Source: Fodinicola feengrottensis (lineage in GTDB: Bacteria; Actinomycetota; Actinomycetes; Mycobacteriales; HKI-0501). From it: 64,000 nt of DNA. This document shows, one piece after another, positions 41,936-51,614 of the stretch. The position numbers and the translations under genes were made by a program. The notes beneath the pieces are model-generated. The model ran no database searches, had not been told where the DNA came from, and saw only the letters and a list, made by a program, of their open reading frames with translations. Position 1 is the first letter of the stretch. Each line of letters opens with the position of its first letter. The stretch spans positions 59,633 through 123,632 of the forward strand of contig NZ_WOTO01000023.1 in the NCBI RefSeq assembly GCF_010993775.1, read 5' to 3'.

Positions 41936-42261
41936 ATGATCTTCATTACCGCGAAGTTCCGGATCCGCCCCGAAGACGCCGACCAGTGGCCGGAGATCTC
42001 CGCCGAGTTCACCGCGGCGACCCGGGCCGAGCCCGGCTGCCTGTGGTTCGACTGGTCCCGGAGCCTCGCGGATCCGACCGAGTACGTGCTGGTGGAGGCC
42101 TTTCGGGACGGCGACGCGGGCGGCGCGCGTGAGTGAGTTCGGACCACTTCAAGAAGGCGCGGAAAACGCTGCCGCCGCACCTGGCCGAGACACCCCGGAT
42201 CGTGAACGCGGCCCTCGAGCAGGACGACTGGTCCCTGCTCGGCGAGATGGCCGTCGACTAG
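41936..42261 (+). CDS. Antibiotic biosynthesis monooxygenase (ABM) domain protein (one frame break)
   Basis: About 108 residues, a dimeric ferredoxin-like fold of the YgiN/ABM quinol monooxygenase family: MIFITAKFRIRPEDADQWPEISAEFTAATRAEPGCLWFDWSRSLADPTEYVLVEAFRDGDAG, then after a frame change near 42125, SSDHFKKARKTLPPHLAETPRIVNAALEQDDWSLLGEMAVD. The strand WFDWSRSLADPTEYVLVEAF and the SDHF His motif are diagnostic. These enzymes oxidise aromatic quinols without cofactors. It converges on an amidohydrolase. Confidence 0.85.
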
Positions 42262-42272
42262 GCAGTGTCTGG

Positions 42273-43475
42273 CTAGACCATGGATTCGCCGCGTACGTAG
42301 ACGGCTCGGAGCTGGTGCAGCGCGGCCGGGTCGACCAGCGGGTTCCCGTCGACGGCCAGGATGTCCGCGTCGTAGCCAGCGGCCAACCGGCCCTTACGGT
42401 CGCCGAGGCCGCAGACCGTGGCCGCGCGGGCGGTGCTGGCGGACAATGCCTCGAACGGGCTCATGCCGATCTGTACGAGGTGGCCAACCCCCCCAACGCA
42501 GCACGTCCGGCGGCTTGACCGGGCCGATGCCGGCGTCCGTACCAGCGACAACGGTCGCACCTGACGCGTAGAGCCGGCCGGCGTTGGCCATCAGCCCCGG
42601 CAGCCGCTTGGCGATCGGCGGAGGGGCACGGCACCGGGAATCGGTACGAAACCGAGCGTCAGGCCGATCGCGATGCCCCGCTCGGCGATAATCCGCAGCA
42701 GGTCGTCAGGCGCCGGGTCGACGCCGTCGGCGGTGAAGAACGAGACGTGTTCCATGCCGTCCACACCCGCCTCCACCGCGTCGATGATGGCCTGCGTGCC
42801 ATGTGCGTGGGCGGTGACCGGGAGGCCGAGCCGATGCGCCTCCTCGACCGCCGCGCGCAGCTCCGCCGGACCGAACTGGGGCAGCTCGGGAAGCGACCCC
42901 GGCGTGAGATTTCCGCCGCTGGCCATGATTTTGATGACGTCGACGCCCGATTCGGCATGCGCTCGTACGGCTGCTCGTACGCCCTCGACACCGCTGGCCT
43001 GACCGCCCAGGCTGTGGCAGTGGCCGCCAGGGGTGGTGATCGGCGGTCCGGCGGCGACGATGGTGGGCAGCGTCCGGTCGTACGCGCCGGCGTCCCGCAA
43101 CCCGAGGCTCAGGTAGCCGCGGTCGCCCAGGTCCCGAACCGTGGTGACACCGCCCCGAACGGCGTTCCGGGCGGCCGTCGCCATCGCCACGAAAGCCGCC
43201 GCGTCATCGCGGCCAGCGAGCCGGCCGACCGGGTCGTCTGAGGAGTCGAACGCGAGGTGGACATGCGTGTCGACGAGCCCCGGCAGCAACGTCGTGTCGC
43301 CCAGGTCTCGTACGGTGGCGCCGTCGGGCGTCGCGATTTCGGTGCCAACGGCGACGATCCGGCCGCTCTCGATCAGAACCGTCGGGTTCGCCGTCAGCTT
43401 TTCGGTGGTGCCGTCGAACAACCGGGCGGCCCGCAGAACGGTGAGCCGGGGGCGTTCGGTCGCGGTGGTGGTCAT
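42273..43475 (-). CDS. Metal-dependent amidohydrolase, imidazolonepropionase/prolidase-like (1) (two frame breaks)
   Basis: About 400 residues of the amidohydrolase superfamily. Metal motifs are GLVDTHVHLAFDSS (HxH), the carbamylated Lys in VDVIKIMASGGN, the His residues in LPVTAHAHGTQAI and GMEHVSFF, and the Asp in GTDAGIGPV. The late part MSPFEALSASTARAATVCGLGDRKGRLAAGYDADILAVDGNPLVDP is typical of the superfamily. Frames change near 42605 and in a C7 run near 42493. Substrates of this branch include Xaa-Pro dipeptides and organophosphates. A paralogue lies at 51615. Confidence 0.88.
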
Positions 43476-43520
43476 GTCGACCAGCGTGCGGCCGTACGCA
43501 CCTTCCGGGCGTCAGTAGTC

Positions 43521-44255
43521 CTACTGAAGCCCGGTACGCATCTCTAGTGTCCTGGTCACCCATGACAGAGCCGCACGAACCGCACGCCGGGAGTCGTCGT
43601 CGTGGTCGAGCATGTCGAAACCGTGCCGACCGTCTGGCACGTCGATGACCTCAAGGGACCGCCCCTGGGTGTGGGCTTCGGCCACGAACGCGGTCACGGT
43701 TTCGGCGATCGGTGGCGCTTCTCGTCCCACTCGGGTGAGCAACAGCGGCAGGTCACCCACCCCGGACAGGGCCTGTGTCGGCTGGTAGTGGGGCGGTGCG
43801 GGGGGGCGAGCGGCAGCACCGGTGCGAGGACGGGGTAGGTCAGCGCGACACACCGCAGCCACGACGGCGGAGCAGCCAGCCAGTCGGTGGCGAGCAGGCC
43901 GCCGCCGGAGAAGAACCACAGCGCCACCCGGTCGGGGTCCACCCCGTCCAACTTCTGGGCGTACTCGACTGCGGCCCTAACGTCCTCCACCGCGCCGTCG
44001 TAGTCAACGCTCCCGTACAGCCGGTGCTCGACCGTGACACCGACCAGGCCCCGCTCGGCCGCGGCGGCTCCATAGCCGACATACATCGGCCAGTCTCGCG
44101 GCCCCGGCCGTACCTCGGCGGGAGCGGGCCATCGGACTGCCGACGCCGTCATCGGTCCGCGCGGGTCGGTAAATATCGAAATGAGCCTGCCTTTCTGGGC
44201 TAATTTGTGGAACGTCCAGAACAAACGGCTGCATATAGGCGGGGGTCTCAGTCAC
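43521..44255 (-). CDS. Alpha/beta hydrolase (dienelactone hydrolase/lipase-like) (two frame breaks)
   Basis: About 240 residues. After the start VTETPAYMQPFVLDVPQISPERQAHFDIYRPA the fold shows AAERGLVGVTVEHRLYGSVDYDGAVEDVRAAVEYAQKLDGVDPDRVALWFFSGGGLLATDWLA, with the nucleophile Ser in FSGGG. The end EVIDVPDGRHGFDMLDHDDDSRRAVRAALSWV carries the catalytic His. The catalytic Asp lies in the GDLPLLLTRVGREAP region. Frames change near 44140 and at a G-run near 43800. Substrate unknown. Confidence 0.82.
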
Positions 44256-44301
44256 TACCGCAGTTAATCAGGTGCCCCGACACCACGCCCGACACGCCGT
44301 A

Positions 44302-44478
44302 GCGGCGCGAAACTGTCGTACCCCTCCGGCAGATTTGCCCCCACCCAGTGAACGGGCGGGGGGCGGGTTTGCGGACCGATGTTCAACTAAAAATTAAGGT
44401 CTACCTCTTGACCCACCCCCCGCCCCGTTCACTGGGTGGGGGTAAGAAAACAGGGTGGGTACGACAGTTTCGCGCCGC
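44302..44478. repeat. Nested long inverted repeat, MITE-like, about 177 bases
   Basis: A perfect 22-base outer inverted repeat (44302-44323 against 44457-44478, starting GCGGCGCGAAACTGTCGT) encloses a second, nearly perfect inverted repeat of about 31 bases (44338-44368 against 44411-44442, containing CCCACCCAGTGAACGGG). A 42-base, partly AT-rich loop is at the centre. As RNA it would fold into one long hairpin. No transposase. It lies past the end of the LuxR gene, whose corrected frame reads into it, and upstream of the alpha/beta hydrolase. The nested symmetry suggests a palindromic mobile element or structured RNA. Confidence 0.75.
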
Positions 44479-47304
44479 ACCCGGGTTTGCCGGGTCGTCA
44501 GAGTTGCCCGATAAGTGTGCGCTCCTGTGGTGATCATGGTCGGTCGACTACCGCGACTCCTCTCGGAGGCGACCCAGGCGGCGATCTGCGCGCGGTTGGT
44601 GAACCCGAGCTTGGCGAGAATGTGCTGCGTGGGTTTCGGCGGTGCGCTCGCTGATATACGCGGTGGCGGCGATCTGCCGGTTGGTCAGGCCCTGCCGAAC
44701 CAACTCGGCAACCTCCCGCTCCCGGCGGCTGAGCGGTCCCTTCGCCCGGCCGGCCAACGAGCTGGCCAGCTCCTGCGCCTTTCGCGCCAGCGACAGCATG
44801 CCCAAGTCGCCCGCCCGGCTGGCCGCCAACACCGCGAGGGCAGCCGCCTCCAGCCGGTCGCCAGTACGGTTTCGCCTGGTCAGCGCATCCGCGAGCCGAT
44901 AGGTGGCAGTGATCGCGTACGGCCGCATGCCGGCCTTCTCATTGATGTCGACGGCCGCCCGCAGGTGCCGGACAGCGTCTTCGTAACGGCCCATAGTGGT
45001 CGCCGCGACGCCCAGTGGCAGCCGGACCGAACCGCTGACCGCGACGATCCCGGCGCCACCGCAGACGAAGAGGTCGGCGTACGGCGACAGCATCCGGTAC
45101 GCCTGCGCCGAAGTCTCGGCGTCCCCAAACTCGGCGGCCAGATCAGCGGTGCCACCGGCGGCCGGCAGCAACACGAAGCCGGGCACTGAGGCGAGCGGCG
45201 GCAACGTCCGGTAAAGCCGCAGGGCCTCGTCGCGGCGGCCAGTGGTGAGCTTCCACACGGCCCCGACCGCCCGCAGCGACGCCATCGCCATCGCATCGCC
45301 GTGCGCCTCAAGGACCTCGTCGCGCACTGCCGTCTCGTCACCGGTCATCGCCCGCAGGGACAACAAAAAGCCAAGTGACGGCAGCAAAGCGCCCTCATGT
45401 CCGGCCTGTCGCGCGAGCGCCTCGACCCGACGGCCGAGCGTCTCAGCTTCGGCGAACCGGCCACACCCGAGCGCGATAGCGGCCTGTGACCGTACGGCAT
45501 GCCAGCGGGCCAGCGGCGACTTGATCCGCTCGGCCGCCGCCGCGATCGGCACCAGCTCCGCTTCGGCACGGTCGATGTCCCCCAGTTGTACGTACGCGTC
45601 GAACCGCCACAACCGGCCCACAGGATCGCGTCGTCGTCCAACCCCCGCCGCCGACCTCGAGCAGGCGGTCGCCCAGCGCCAGCCGGTCACGAGCGCCGTC
45701 TGGGCCGCTGCGAGCGAACTGCCGGGCCCGGAGCGCCTCGACCAAGGCCCGCCGGTCACCCACCCGCTCGGCCATCTCGAGCGCCTCGGCCGACTGCGCT
45801 TCGGCGTGCGCGAGGGTCCGCCAGGAGTCCGAAGCCACCTGCTGGGCCAGCAGCCTCGCTCGTACGGCACTGTCCTGGGTCGGCATTGCGGCCAACGCCT
45901 CATCGCAGAGCGCCCGGCCGGTCTCGTCCCAGACGAAGTCGGTGACGCCTTCCATCGTGAGCGAAGCGCGCGCGATGGTCTCGGTGTCGCCGACCGTACG
46001 GGCGAGGTCCGCGGCCGCGAGCAGCGCTTTCCGGGCCGCGTCCACGTCGTACGCCTTGACCAGCGCTTGTGCCCTGGCCAGCAACAACCGGCAGCGGTCA
46101 GCTACCCCGAGCGGCCCGCCGGCGGCCAGCGCTCGCCCGTAAAGCGTGCCAGCCTCCTCCCAGGCGAGCTGGTCCATCGCCTGTCCGGCGGCCCGCTCGG
46201 CCCAGTCGACGGCGAGCGCCGCGTCCCCGGTCGGCAGCGCCTCCAGCAGATGGAACGCGATCTGCCCGATCCGCGCGTCCGCATCGCTGCGACCCATCAG
46301 GAATTCGGCCATCCGCTCGTGCAGCTGGAGCCGCTCGACGGTGGCCACCTCCAGCCGAGCCGCCTCGCGGATGAGGTCGTGCGCGAAGGCACCGGCGGTC
46401 AGGATCCCGGCGCCAGTCGCCTCGTCGACGGCCGCCAGCACCTGAGCCACGGACCGGTCGGCGACCGCCGCGAGCGCGGTCGGGTCCAGCTCGGACCCGC
46501 GACGGCGGCGGCCGACACCACCGCCGCGCAGTCCGCAGACAGCCGGCCAAGCCGGGCCCGTACGGCATCCCGTACGCCCGCTGGCAGCTCCGCCGCCACC
46601 TCGCCGGAGCTGCCCAGCAGCCGCCCCAACTCGGCAACGAAGAACGGATTTCCCTGCGTACGCTCGCAAATCGCGGCGGCCACGGTGGCCGGCACGGCCC
46701 ACCCGGTCACCCCGGCCAGCTGCTGCCCGACCTCGGTTTCGGTCAGGCCGTCCAGCCGGATCCGGCTGACCGCCGACTCGCGCGCCAGCTCGGCGAGGCC
46801 GGCCCGCAGCCCGCCGGTTTCGGTGTGCCGGAAGGTGCCGAGCACCGCCAGCCGGGAGCCAGCCACGTTTCTTGCCAGGTGCACCAACAAAAGTACCGAC
46901 GCGGGATCCGCCCACTGCAGGTCGTCGAGCACCACCAGCAACCCGGCCGGCTGGGCCGCCGCCAGCAGGAACTCCGTCACCGCCTGGAAAAGCCGGAACC
47001 GCTCGCCCGGTCCACGGTCCGCCCGCGGATCCCAAAGCTCAACTCCGACGCCACCAGTCGCCTTCACGACCTGACGGAACGGCCAGTACGGCGGACTGCC
47101 CTCCTCTTCGGTGGCCCGTCCCCCCCACCCGACCGTCATGTCCAGACTTTTGGCTCTTGTGACGGCAAATTCGGCGAGCGCGGTCTTGCCGACACCGGGC
47201 TCGCCGGCGACCAGCACCACTTGCCCATCGCCAGCCAGCGCGTCCCGCAGCCGGGCGTCCAGCAGCTGCCGCTCACGCTCCCGTCCGACGAACTGCCGCG
47301 CCAC
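44394..47304 (-). CDS. LAL-type LuxR regulator with AAA ATPase domain (1) (frame breaks; end uncertain)
   Basis: A large ATP-binding regulator of about 920-970 residues. The Walker A is VVLVAGEPGVGKTALAEFAV and Walker B LLVVLDDLQWADPASVLLLVHL. A long TPR-like helical middle precedes the C-terminal LuxR [59 protein letters not shown]. Frames change near 46490, near 45645 and near 44625. After the last correction the frame meets no stop until 44394, inside the long inverted repeat; the original stop may have been near 44548. The GTG start is at 47304. Targets unknown. Confidence 0.88.
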
Positions 47305-47336
47305 CGGTCCCCCTCAGCTGTGGTGAGGCTCCCAGG

Positions 47337-47978
47337 CTAGCCAACGCGTTGGCCGGACCCCCAGTTCGACGGCGCGAAGGTGCGCACGTACGCGATCGAG
47401 GTGTCCAGAGCCACCTCCAGCGGCAACGAATCGCGCCGGGTCTGGCTGAGCAGCAAGCCACCCTGGACCGCGGCGAGCAGCGCGAGCGCGAGCCGGTCGG
47501 GGTCCGCTTCCGGGACCAGTTCTCCCCGCGTACGCATCGCCGCGAGTCCGTCGCGCAGCAGCTTTTCCCAGCGGCCAAAGGAAGTCGCCAGCTCGTCGCG
47601 AGCCGCCGGGTCGGTCTCGGCGAGCTCGCTGGCGAGGGTGCCCAGCGGACATCCGCCCGTACAGTTGCGCTGTTCCATAACGGCAACCGCCATGTCTCGC
47701 CACTCCTGAAGGGCAGCGAAACTGTCCAGCCGGTCCAGCGCGAGCCGCTGGAAGCCGAGCACGTCGGTGGTCTGCCGCTCGATGACCGCGTGTACGAGCG
47801 CGTGCTTGTCGGCGAAGTAGTGGTAAAGCTGCGACGCGCTGACGCTCGCCTCGCGCTGGATGTCCTCGATCGTGGTCCGCGCGACCCCCTGGGTCAGCAT
47901 CAGCTCCGACGCCACGCCCACGATCCGGTCCCGGGTGGCCCGCCCCTTGGCGGTCAGCCGCGCTGGTTCTGTTGCCAT
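47337..47978 (-). CDS. TetR family regulator
   Basis: An intact 213-residue repressor: GRATRDRIVGVASELMLTQGVARTTIEDIQREASVSASQLYHYFADKHALVHAVIERQ is the HTH with the YHYF signature. The effector half contains CTGGCPLGTLASELAETDPAARDEL, typical of the LmrA/YxaF-like TetR branch with TetR_C domains. It has an operator-like inverted repeat 20 bases upstream of its start. Immediately upstream on the same strand, behind a terminator, is an aldo/keto reductase. Confidence 0.92.
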   Translation of the reverse strand: MATEPARLTAKGRATRDRIVGVASELMLTQGVARTTIEDIQREASVSASQLYHYFADKHALVHAVIERQTTDVLGFQRLALDRLDSFAALQEWRDMAVAVMEQRNCTGGCPLGTLASELAETDPAARDELATSFGRWEKLLRDGLAAMRTRGELVPEADPDRLALALLAAVQGGLLLSQTRRDSLPLEVALDTSIAYVRTFAPSNWGSGQRVG

Positions 47979-47997
47979 GCCCGCACTTTACCCGTTC

Positions 47998-48013
47998 TGG
48001 AGTTAGCGCTCCA
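47998..48013. promoter_or_regulatory. TetR operator-like inverted repeat
   Basis: TGGAG-TTAGCG-CTCCA, 20 bases upstream of the TetR start (47978). The arms are perfect and the inner part GCGCTAAC is near-symmetrical, the usual layout for an autoregulated TetR gene. Confidence 0.55.
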
Positions 48014-48020
48014 ATTTACC

Positions 48021-48067
48021 CGCAACGCCCCGCTGCTTGCGTCAGATGCAAGCACTGGGGCGTTGCG
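48021..48067 (-). terminator. Strong hairpin terminator after the aldo/keto reductase
   Basis: Arms CGCAACGCCCC and GGGGCGTTGCG pair perfectly over 11 bases, with a second GCTTGC/GCAAGC stem inside and a seven-base loop. It lies nine bases past the stop of the aldo/keto reductase and before the TetR promoter, so it separates the two transcription units. There is no long U tract, as usual in high-GC actinomycetes. Confidence 0.7.
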
Positions 48068-48075
48068 GACAGAAC

Positions 48076-49128
48076 TCAGGCGGCGGGACGGTCGGTCAGG
48101 AGGCGGCGCCGGCGTACCGGCTCGAGGGCCGGGTTCGCGAAGGCGCCGTTGGGCTCATAGAGGTTGGCGCCGGGAGCGACGATCTCGTCGATCCGGTCCA
48201 GAGCCGCGTCGTCGAGTACGAGCGAAGCGCCCTTCAGCGCGCTTTCCAGCTGTTCCATCGTGCGCGGACCGATGATCGCCGACGTGACGCCCGGGTGCGC
48301 CACCGTGAAGGCGATCGCGAGTTCGGGCAGCGTGCAGCCAAGGTCGTCGGACAGCTCGACGAGCTTCTCGACGGCATCGAGCTTGGCCGCGTTCGCTGGC
48401 AGCGTCGGATCAAACTGGTTCGGGCGCAGCGCGCGGGCGGCCGGTAGTCATGTCAATCGGCTGGTTCTTCCGAAATTTCCCAGACAGGAAGCCAAAAGCG
48501 AGCGGACTCCAGACAAGTACGCCCATCCCGTACCGCTGAGCGACCGGCAGCACCGACTTTTTTCCACCCCACGGGCGAGGATCGAATACGGCGGCTGCTC
48601 CGTACGGAACCGCATCAGGCCGCGCCGCTGGGCAACGGTGTGCGCCTCCACGATCTCCTCAGCCGCGAATGTCGAGCAACCAAAAGCGCGGATTTTCCCC
48701 TGTTGGACGAGATCCGTCAGCGTCGACAGGGTTTCCTCGATGTCGGTTTTATAGTCCGGCCGGTGAATCTGGTAAAGGTCGATCCAGTCGGTCCGCAGCC
48801 GCTTCAGGCTTTCCTCGACCTCCCGGACGATCCAGCGCCGGGAGTTTCCGCTCCGGTTCGGACCTTCCTCGCCGACCGCGAAATGCACCTTGGTGGCGAG
48901 TACGACATCGTCGCGGCGCCCCTGGAGCGCTTTGCCGACGATCTCCTCGGACTCTCCGGCCGAGTACATGTCAGCGGTGTCAACGAAGTTGATGCCCTGG
49001 TCGAGGGCGGTGTGGACAATGCGGACGCAGTCGTCGTGATCGGGGTTGCCGACCGCGCCGAGCATCATGGTGCCGAGGCAGTGGACGCTCACCTCGATGC
49101 CGGTGCCGCCGAGAACGCGGTAACGCAC
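48076..49128 (-). CDS. Aldo/keto reductase (two frame breaks)
   Basis: An NADPH-dependent (beta/alpha)8 reductase of about 330 residues. The start VRYRVLGGTGIEVSVHCLGTMMLG follows AGGAG. The catalytic tetrad is visible: Asp and Tyr in FVDTADMYSAGESE, Lys in VLATKVHF, His in DLYQIHRPD. The cofactor end is AHPGVTSAIIGPRTMEQLESALKGASLVLDD. Frames change in a T-run near 48560 and near 48445. A MerR-type promoter lies upstream, so the gene is probably induced by a small molecule or redox signal. Confidence 0.9.
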
Positions 49129-49166
49129 AGTGTTGCTCCTTTTGTGGTCGTACGTGATCACGCCTC

Positions 49167-49197
49167 ACGCTAGAACCTAGAGTCGACTCTAGGTCAA
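49167..49197 (-). promoter_or_regulatory. MerR-type promoter with 18-base perfect palindrome
   Basis: On the minus strand, a TTGACC -35 box (49192-49197) and a TAGCGT -10 box (49167-49172) are separated by exactly 19 bases, filled by the perfect palindrome CCTAGAGTCGACTCTAGG (49176-49193). A long 19-base spacer with a centred dyad is the hallmark of MerR-activated promoters. It reads into the aldo/keto reductase (start 49128) and abuts the stop of the MFS gene. The MerR-PP2C protein encoded two genes upstream is a candidate regulator. Confidence 0.75.
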
Positions 49198-50414
49198 GCC
49201 CGATAGCGCCCCAGTTCCGGCACCGTACAAACGATCAGCGCGACCGCACAGACCGTGAGCGCGCGCCGCCTACCCCCATCGCCCAGCGAGCTCCGAAACC
49301 CCGCGCCGGCGAGTCCGTGCAGCACGTTGCCCAGCTGCGGCCCGCCGACCAGGACGACGGTCAACGCGCCCTGGATCCGCCCGCGCAGCGCATCGTCCGT
49401 GTACGCCTGCGAAATCGCGTTCCGGAACGTACTCAAAACGAAGTTCACCGCACCGCCCACCAGCAGGGCCAGCACGGCGAGCCAGAGCTGGGCGGCCAGC
49501 GCGAGCAGCACGACCGCGACGCCCCAGACCATCGCCGCGCAGGCCATCAACGCGCCATGCCGGCGTGCTCGGGTGAAAGTGCCCGAGACCAGTCCGGCGG
49601 CGAAACCCCGGCCGAAAGCGGCATAGAGCAGTCCCAAGGCGAAACCTCCGCCGTACGTACGCGCCGCCAACTCCGGGAAGAGAGCCACTGGATTCCCGAA
49701 AACCATCGCGGCCAGGTCCACACCAAGAATCGCCACCAGCAGACGGTGGGTGAGCAGGTAGCAGCAACCTTCGGTCACCTGGCTGACAACGGAGGCTGCG
49801 AGCTGTCGGGGAACCGCCGGAATCGCGGGCAGCCGAAGGATCGCCCACAGGACCATGAAAAGTGCCAGCATGTCGAAGAAATAGAGCCATCCCAGCCCGA
49901 CCATTGGGATCAACACGCCGGCGAGCAGAGGCCCGACTATCGCACCGCAGGAGCGGACCAGCGAGCTGAGGCTGTTCGCGGCCGGCAGCAGCTCCACCGG
50001 CACCACCCGGGGCACCGCGGCACCCATTGTTGCCAGCGTGACGCCAAAACTCACTCCTTCGCATGCCACCAGTGCCATCAGGACCACGACCGACCGGACG
50101 TTCCCCACGGCCTGCAGCCACAGCAGCAAATACGTCACCGCCAGCCCCGCCTGCGCGATCACCAGCACCCGGCGCCGATCCAACGTGTCCGCCAGCACGC
50201 CACCCCACAGCGCTGCCACCACCAGCGTCAAGAACGAGACCGCCGCCGCACCGCCCACCGCAGCCGACGAGGCGGTCATCGCGAACAGCTGGTTCGGGAT
50301 GGCGATAATGCTGAACGAACCACCCACCGCCGACACCACCGACGCGAGCCACAATCGGCGGAACGCCGGAATTCGCAGGGGTCGTACGTCGACGGCGTAG
50401 TCCAGCAGCGTCAC
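49194..50414 (-). CDS. MFS transporter, multidrug/enterobactin-exporter type
   Basis: An intact 406-residue, twelve-helix transporter: RPLRIPAFRRLWLASVVSAVGGSFSIIAIPNQLFAMTASSAAVGGAAAVSFLTLVVAALWGGVLADTLDRRRVLVIAQAG shows the family start and motif A. VSFGVTLATMGAAVPRVVPVELLPAANSLSSLVRSCGAIVGPLLAGVLIP is the conserved helix 4-5 block of EntS/MFS-3 exporters. The GTG start lies four bases after the MerR-PP2C stop, so the two are co-transcribed. Confidence 0.92.
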   Translation of the reverse strand: MTLLDYAVDVRPLRIPAFRRLWLASVVSAVGGSFSIIAIPNQLFAMTASSAAVGGAAAVSFLTLVVAALWGGVLADTLDRRRVLVIAQAGLAVTYLLLWLQAVGNVRSVVVLMALVACEGVSFGVTLATMGAAVPRVVPVELLPAANSLSSLVRSCGAIVGPLLAGVLIPMVGLGWLYFFDMLALFMVLWAILRLPAIPAVPRQLAASVVSQVTEGCCYLLTHRLLVAILGVDLAAMVFGNPVALFPELAARTYGGGFALGLLYAAFGRGFAAGLVSGTFTRARRHGALMACAAMVWGVAVVLLALAAQLWLAVLALLVGGAVNFVLSTFRNAISQAYTDDALRGRIQGALTVVLVGGPQLGNVLHGLAGAGFRSSLGDGGRRRALTVCAVALIVCTVPELGRYRA

Positions 50415-50418
50415 ACTT

Positions 50419-51465
50419 TCACCACACGTCGGCGACGACGCACGCGATGTTGTCCGGCGCGCCCGACTCGTACGCGAGCCGGATCAACTCGTCCACGATC
50501 CGTGCCGGTTCGCCCGGACCGGCCAGTGCGGCTCGCAGCGAACTTTCCTCCACCACTCGGGAAAGGCCGTCAGAGCAAAGCAAATAACGGTCTCCCGCGA
50601 CCGCGGAATGCAGCGAGAAGTCCGGTCGTGGCTCGGTCTTACCGCCTACTGCCTGGACCAGCAGTGCCCGGTCGGGATGCGACTCGGCCTCGGCGGCGGT
50701 GAGCCGGCCTTCATCGACCATTGCCTGCACGTATGTGTGATCGTGGGTGAAGTGGAAAAGATCGCCCGCACGCAACAAGTAGGCACGCGAGTCACCAACA
50801 TGGACGAGCGCCAGTCGGGTGCCCGACCACAACGCGGCGGTGAGCGTGGTCGCCGCCTTCGCGCCGATTTCCCGGACCGCCTCGGTAGCGCGGTCGACCG
50901 CGTCTGCCAACACATTCAACAACTCCGCGGTCGGTACGGCCAGATTTTCCAGCGGTTTCAACGCGTTCACCGCCGCTTCGCTGGCCAACCCGCCGGCCCG
51001 GCCGCCGACGCCGTCGGCCACCGCCCACAGCCGCTCGCCGGCAAAGGCGATGTCCTCATTGCTCGTACGCACCATCCCGACCGCCGACCTAGCCGCGTAC
51101 CGAATCGCCAGCGCAGCCTCCCCAATATCGGTGTCCCGCCCGGAAAGATGGTCGATCAGAAACGTGGCGAGCTGTTCGCGAGCGGCCGTGTCCGCGACCA
51201 CCCGCTGCCAGTACGCGGCCACCTCGCTGGCCGCGGCGGCCGCCGGCAGCTCGCAAACCAGCCGGATCCGCGCCAACGGCATGTCCAGCCGGCGCAGCCA
51301 CGCGATCAGCCGGGCCCGCTCGACCTGCGCCGGATCGTAATAGCGATAGCCGTTGCCCTCGTCCACCTCGGCCGGCCGCAACAACCCCAGCTCGTCATAT
51401 AGTCGCAGCGCCTTGGCCGACAACCGCGCCATCCGGGCAAACGCCCCAATCGTCACCAGCTCCAC
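50419..51465 (-). CDS. MerR regulator fused to a PP2C protein phosphatase domain
   Basis: An intact 348-residue two-domain protein. Residues 1-110 are a MerR HTH and coiled coil (VTIGAFARMARLSAKALRLYDELGLLRPAEVDEGNGYRYYDPAQVERARLIAWLRRLDMPLARI). Residues from about 120 are a PP2C-type Ser/Thr phosphatase: GMVRTSNEDIAF, WAVADGVGG, VHVGDSRAYLLR, LLCSDGLSRVV and PDNIACVVADV give the complete metal-binding Asp set. Phosphatase activity or its signal therefore seems tied to DNA binding. The GTG start follows AAGGAG. It precedes an exporter and a MerR-type promoter for an aldo/keto reductase. Confidence 0.9.
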   Translation of the reverse strand: MELVTIGAFARMARLSAKALRLYDELGLLRPAEVDEGNGYRYYDPAQVERARLIAWLRRLDMPLARIRLVCELPAAAAASEVAAYWQRVVADTAAREQLATFLIDHLSGRDTDIGEAALAIRYAARSAVGMVRTSNEDIAFAGERLWAVADGVGGRAGGLASEAAVNALKPLENLAVPTAELLNVLADAVDRATEAVREIGAKAATTLTAALWSGTRLALVHVGDSRAYLLRAGDLFHFTHDHTYVQAMVDEGRLTAAEAESHPDRALLVQAVGGKTEPRPDFSLHSAVAGDRYLLCSDGLSRVVEESSLRAALAGPGEPARIVDELIRLAYESGAPDNIACVVADVW

Positions 51466-51614
51466 AGTCAGCTCCTTCCGGCCGGTGTCCCGATGGTGCG
51501 GCTTCCCCCGGGGACAAGGTCCATCCTCGAGCCCGAGCCGGCCAGTTCGGACTGGTTGAGCGCCGCTCGGGCTGTGAAAGAGTGGCCTGCGGGGACCCCG
51601 GCACGGAGTAGGAA

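Noticed and set aside
44302..44478. CRISPR repeat or rho-independent terminator
   Set aside because: There are no regularly spaced direct repeats, and the nested arms are far longer than a terminator and lack a U tract.
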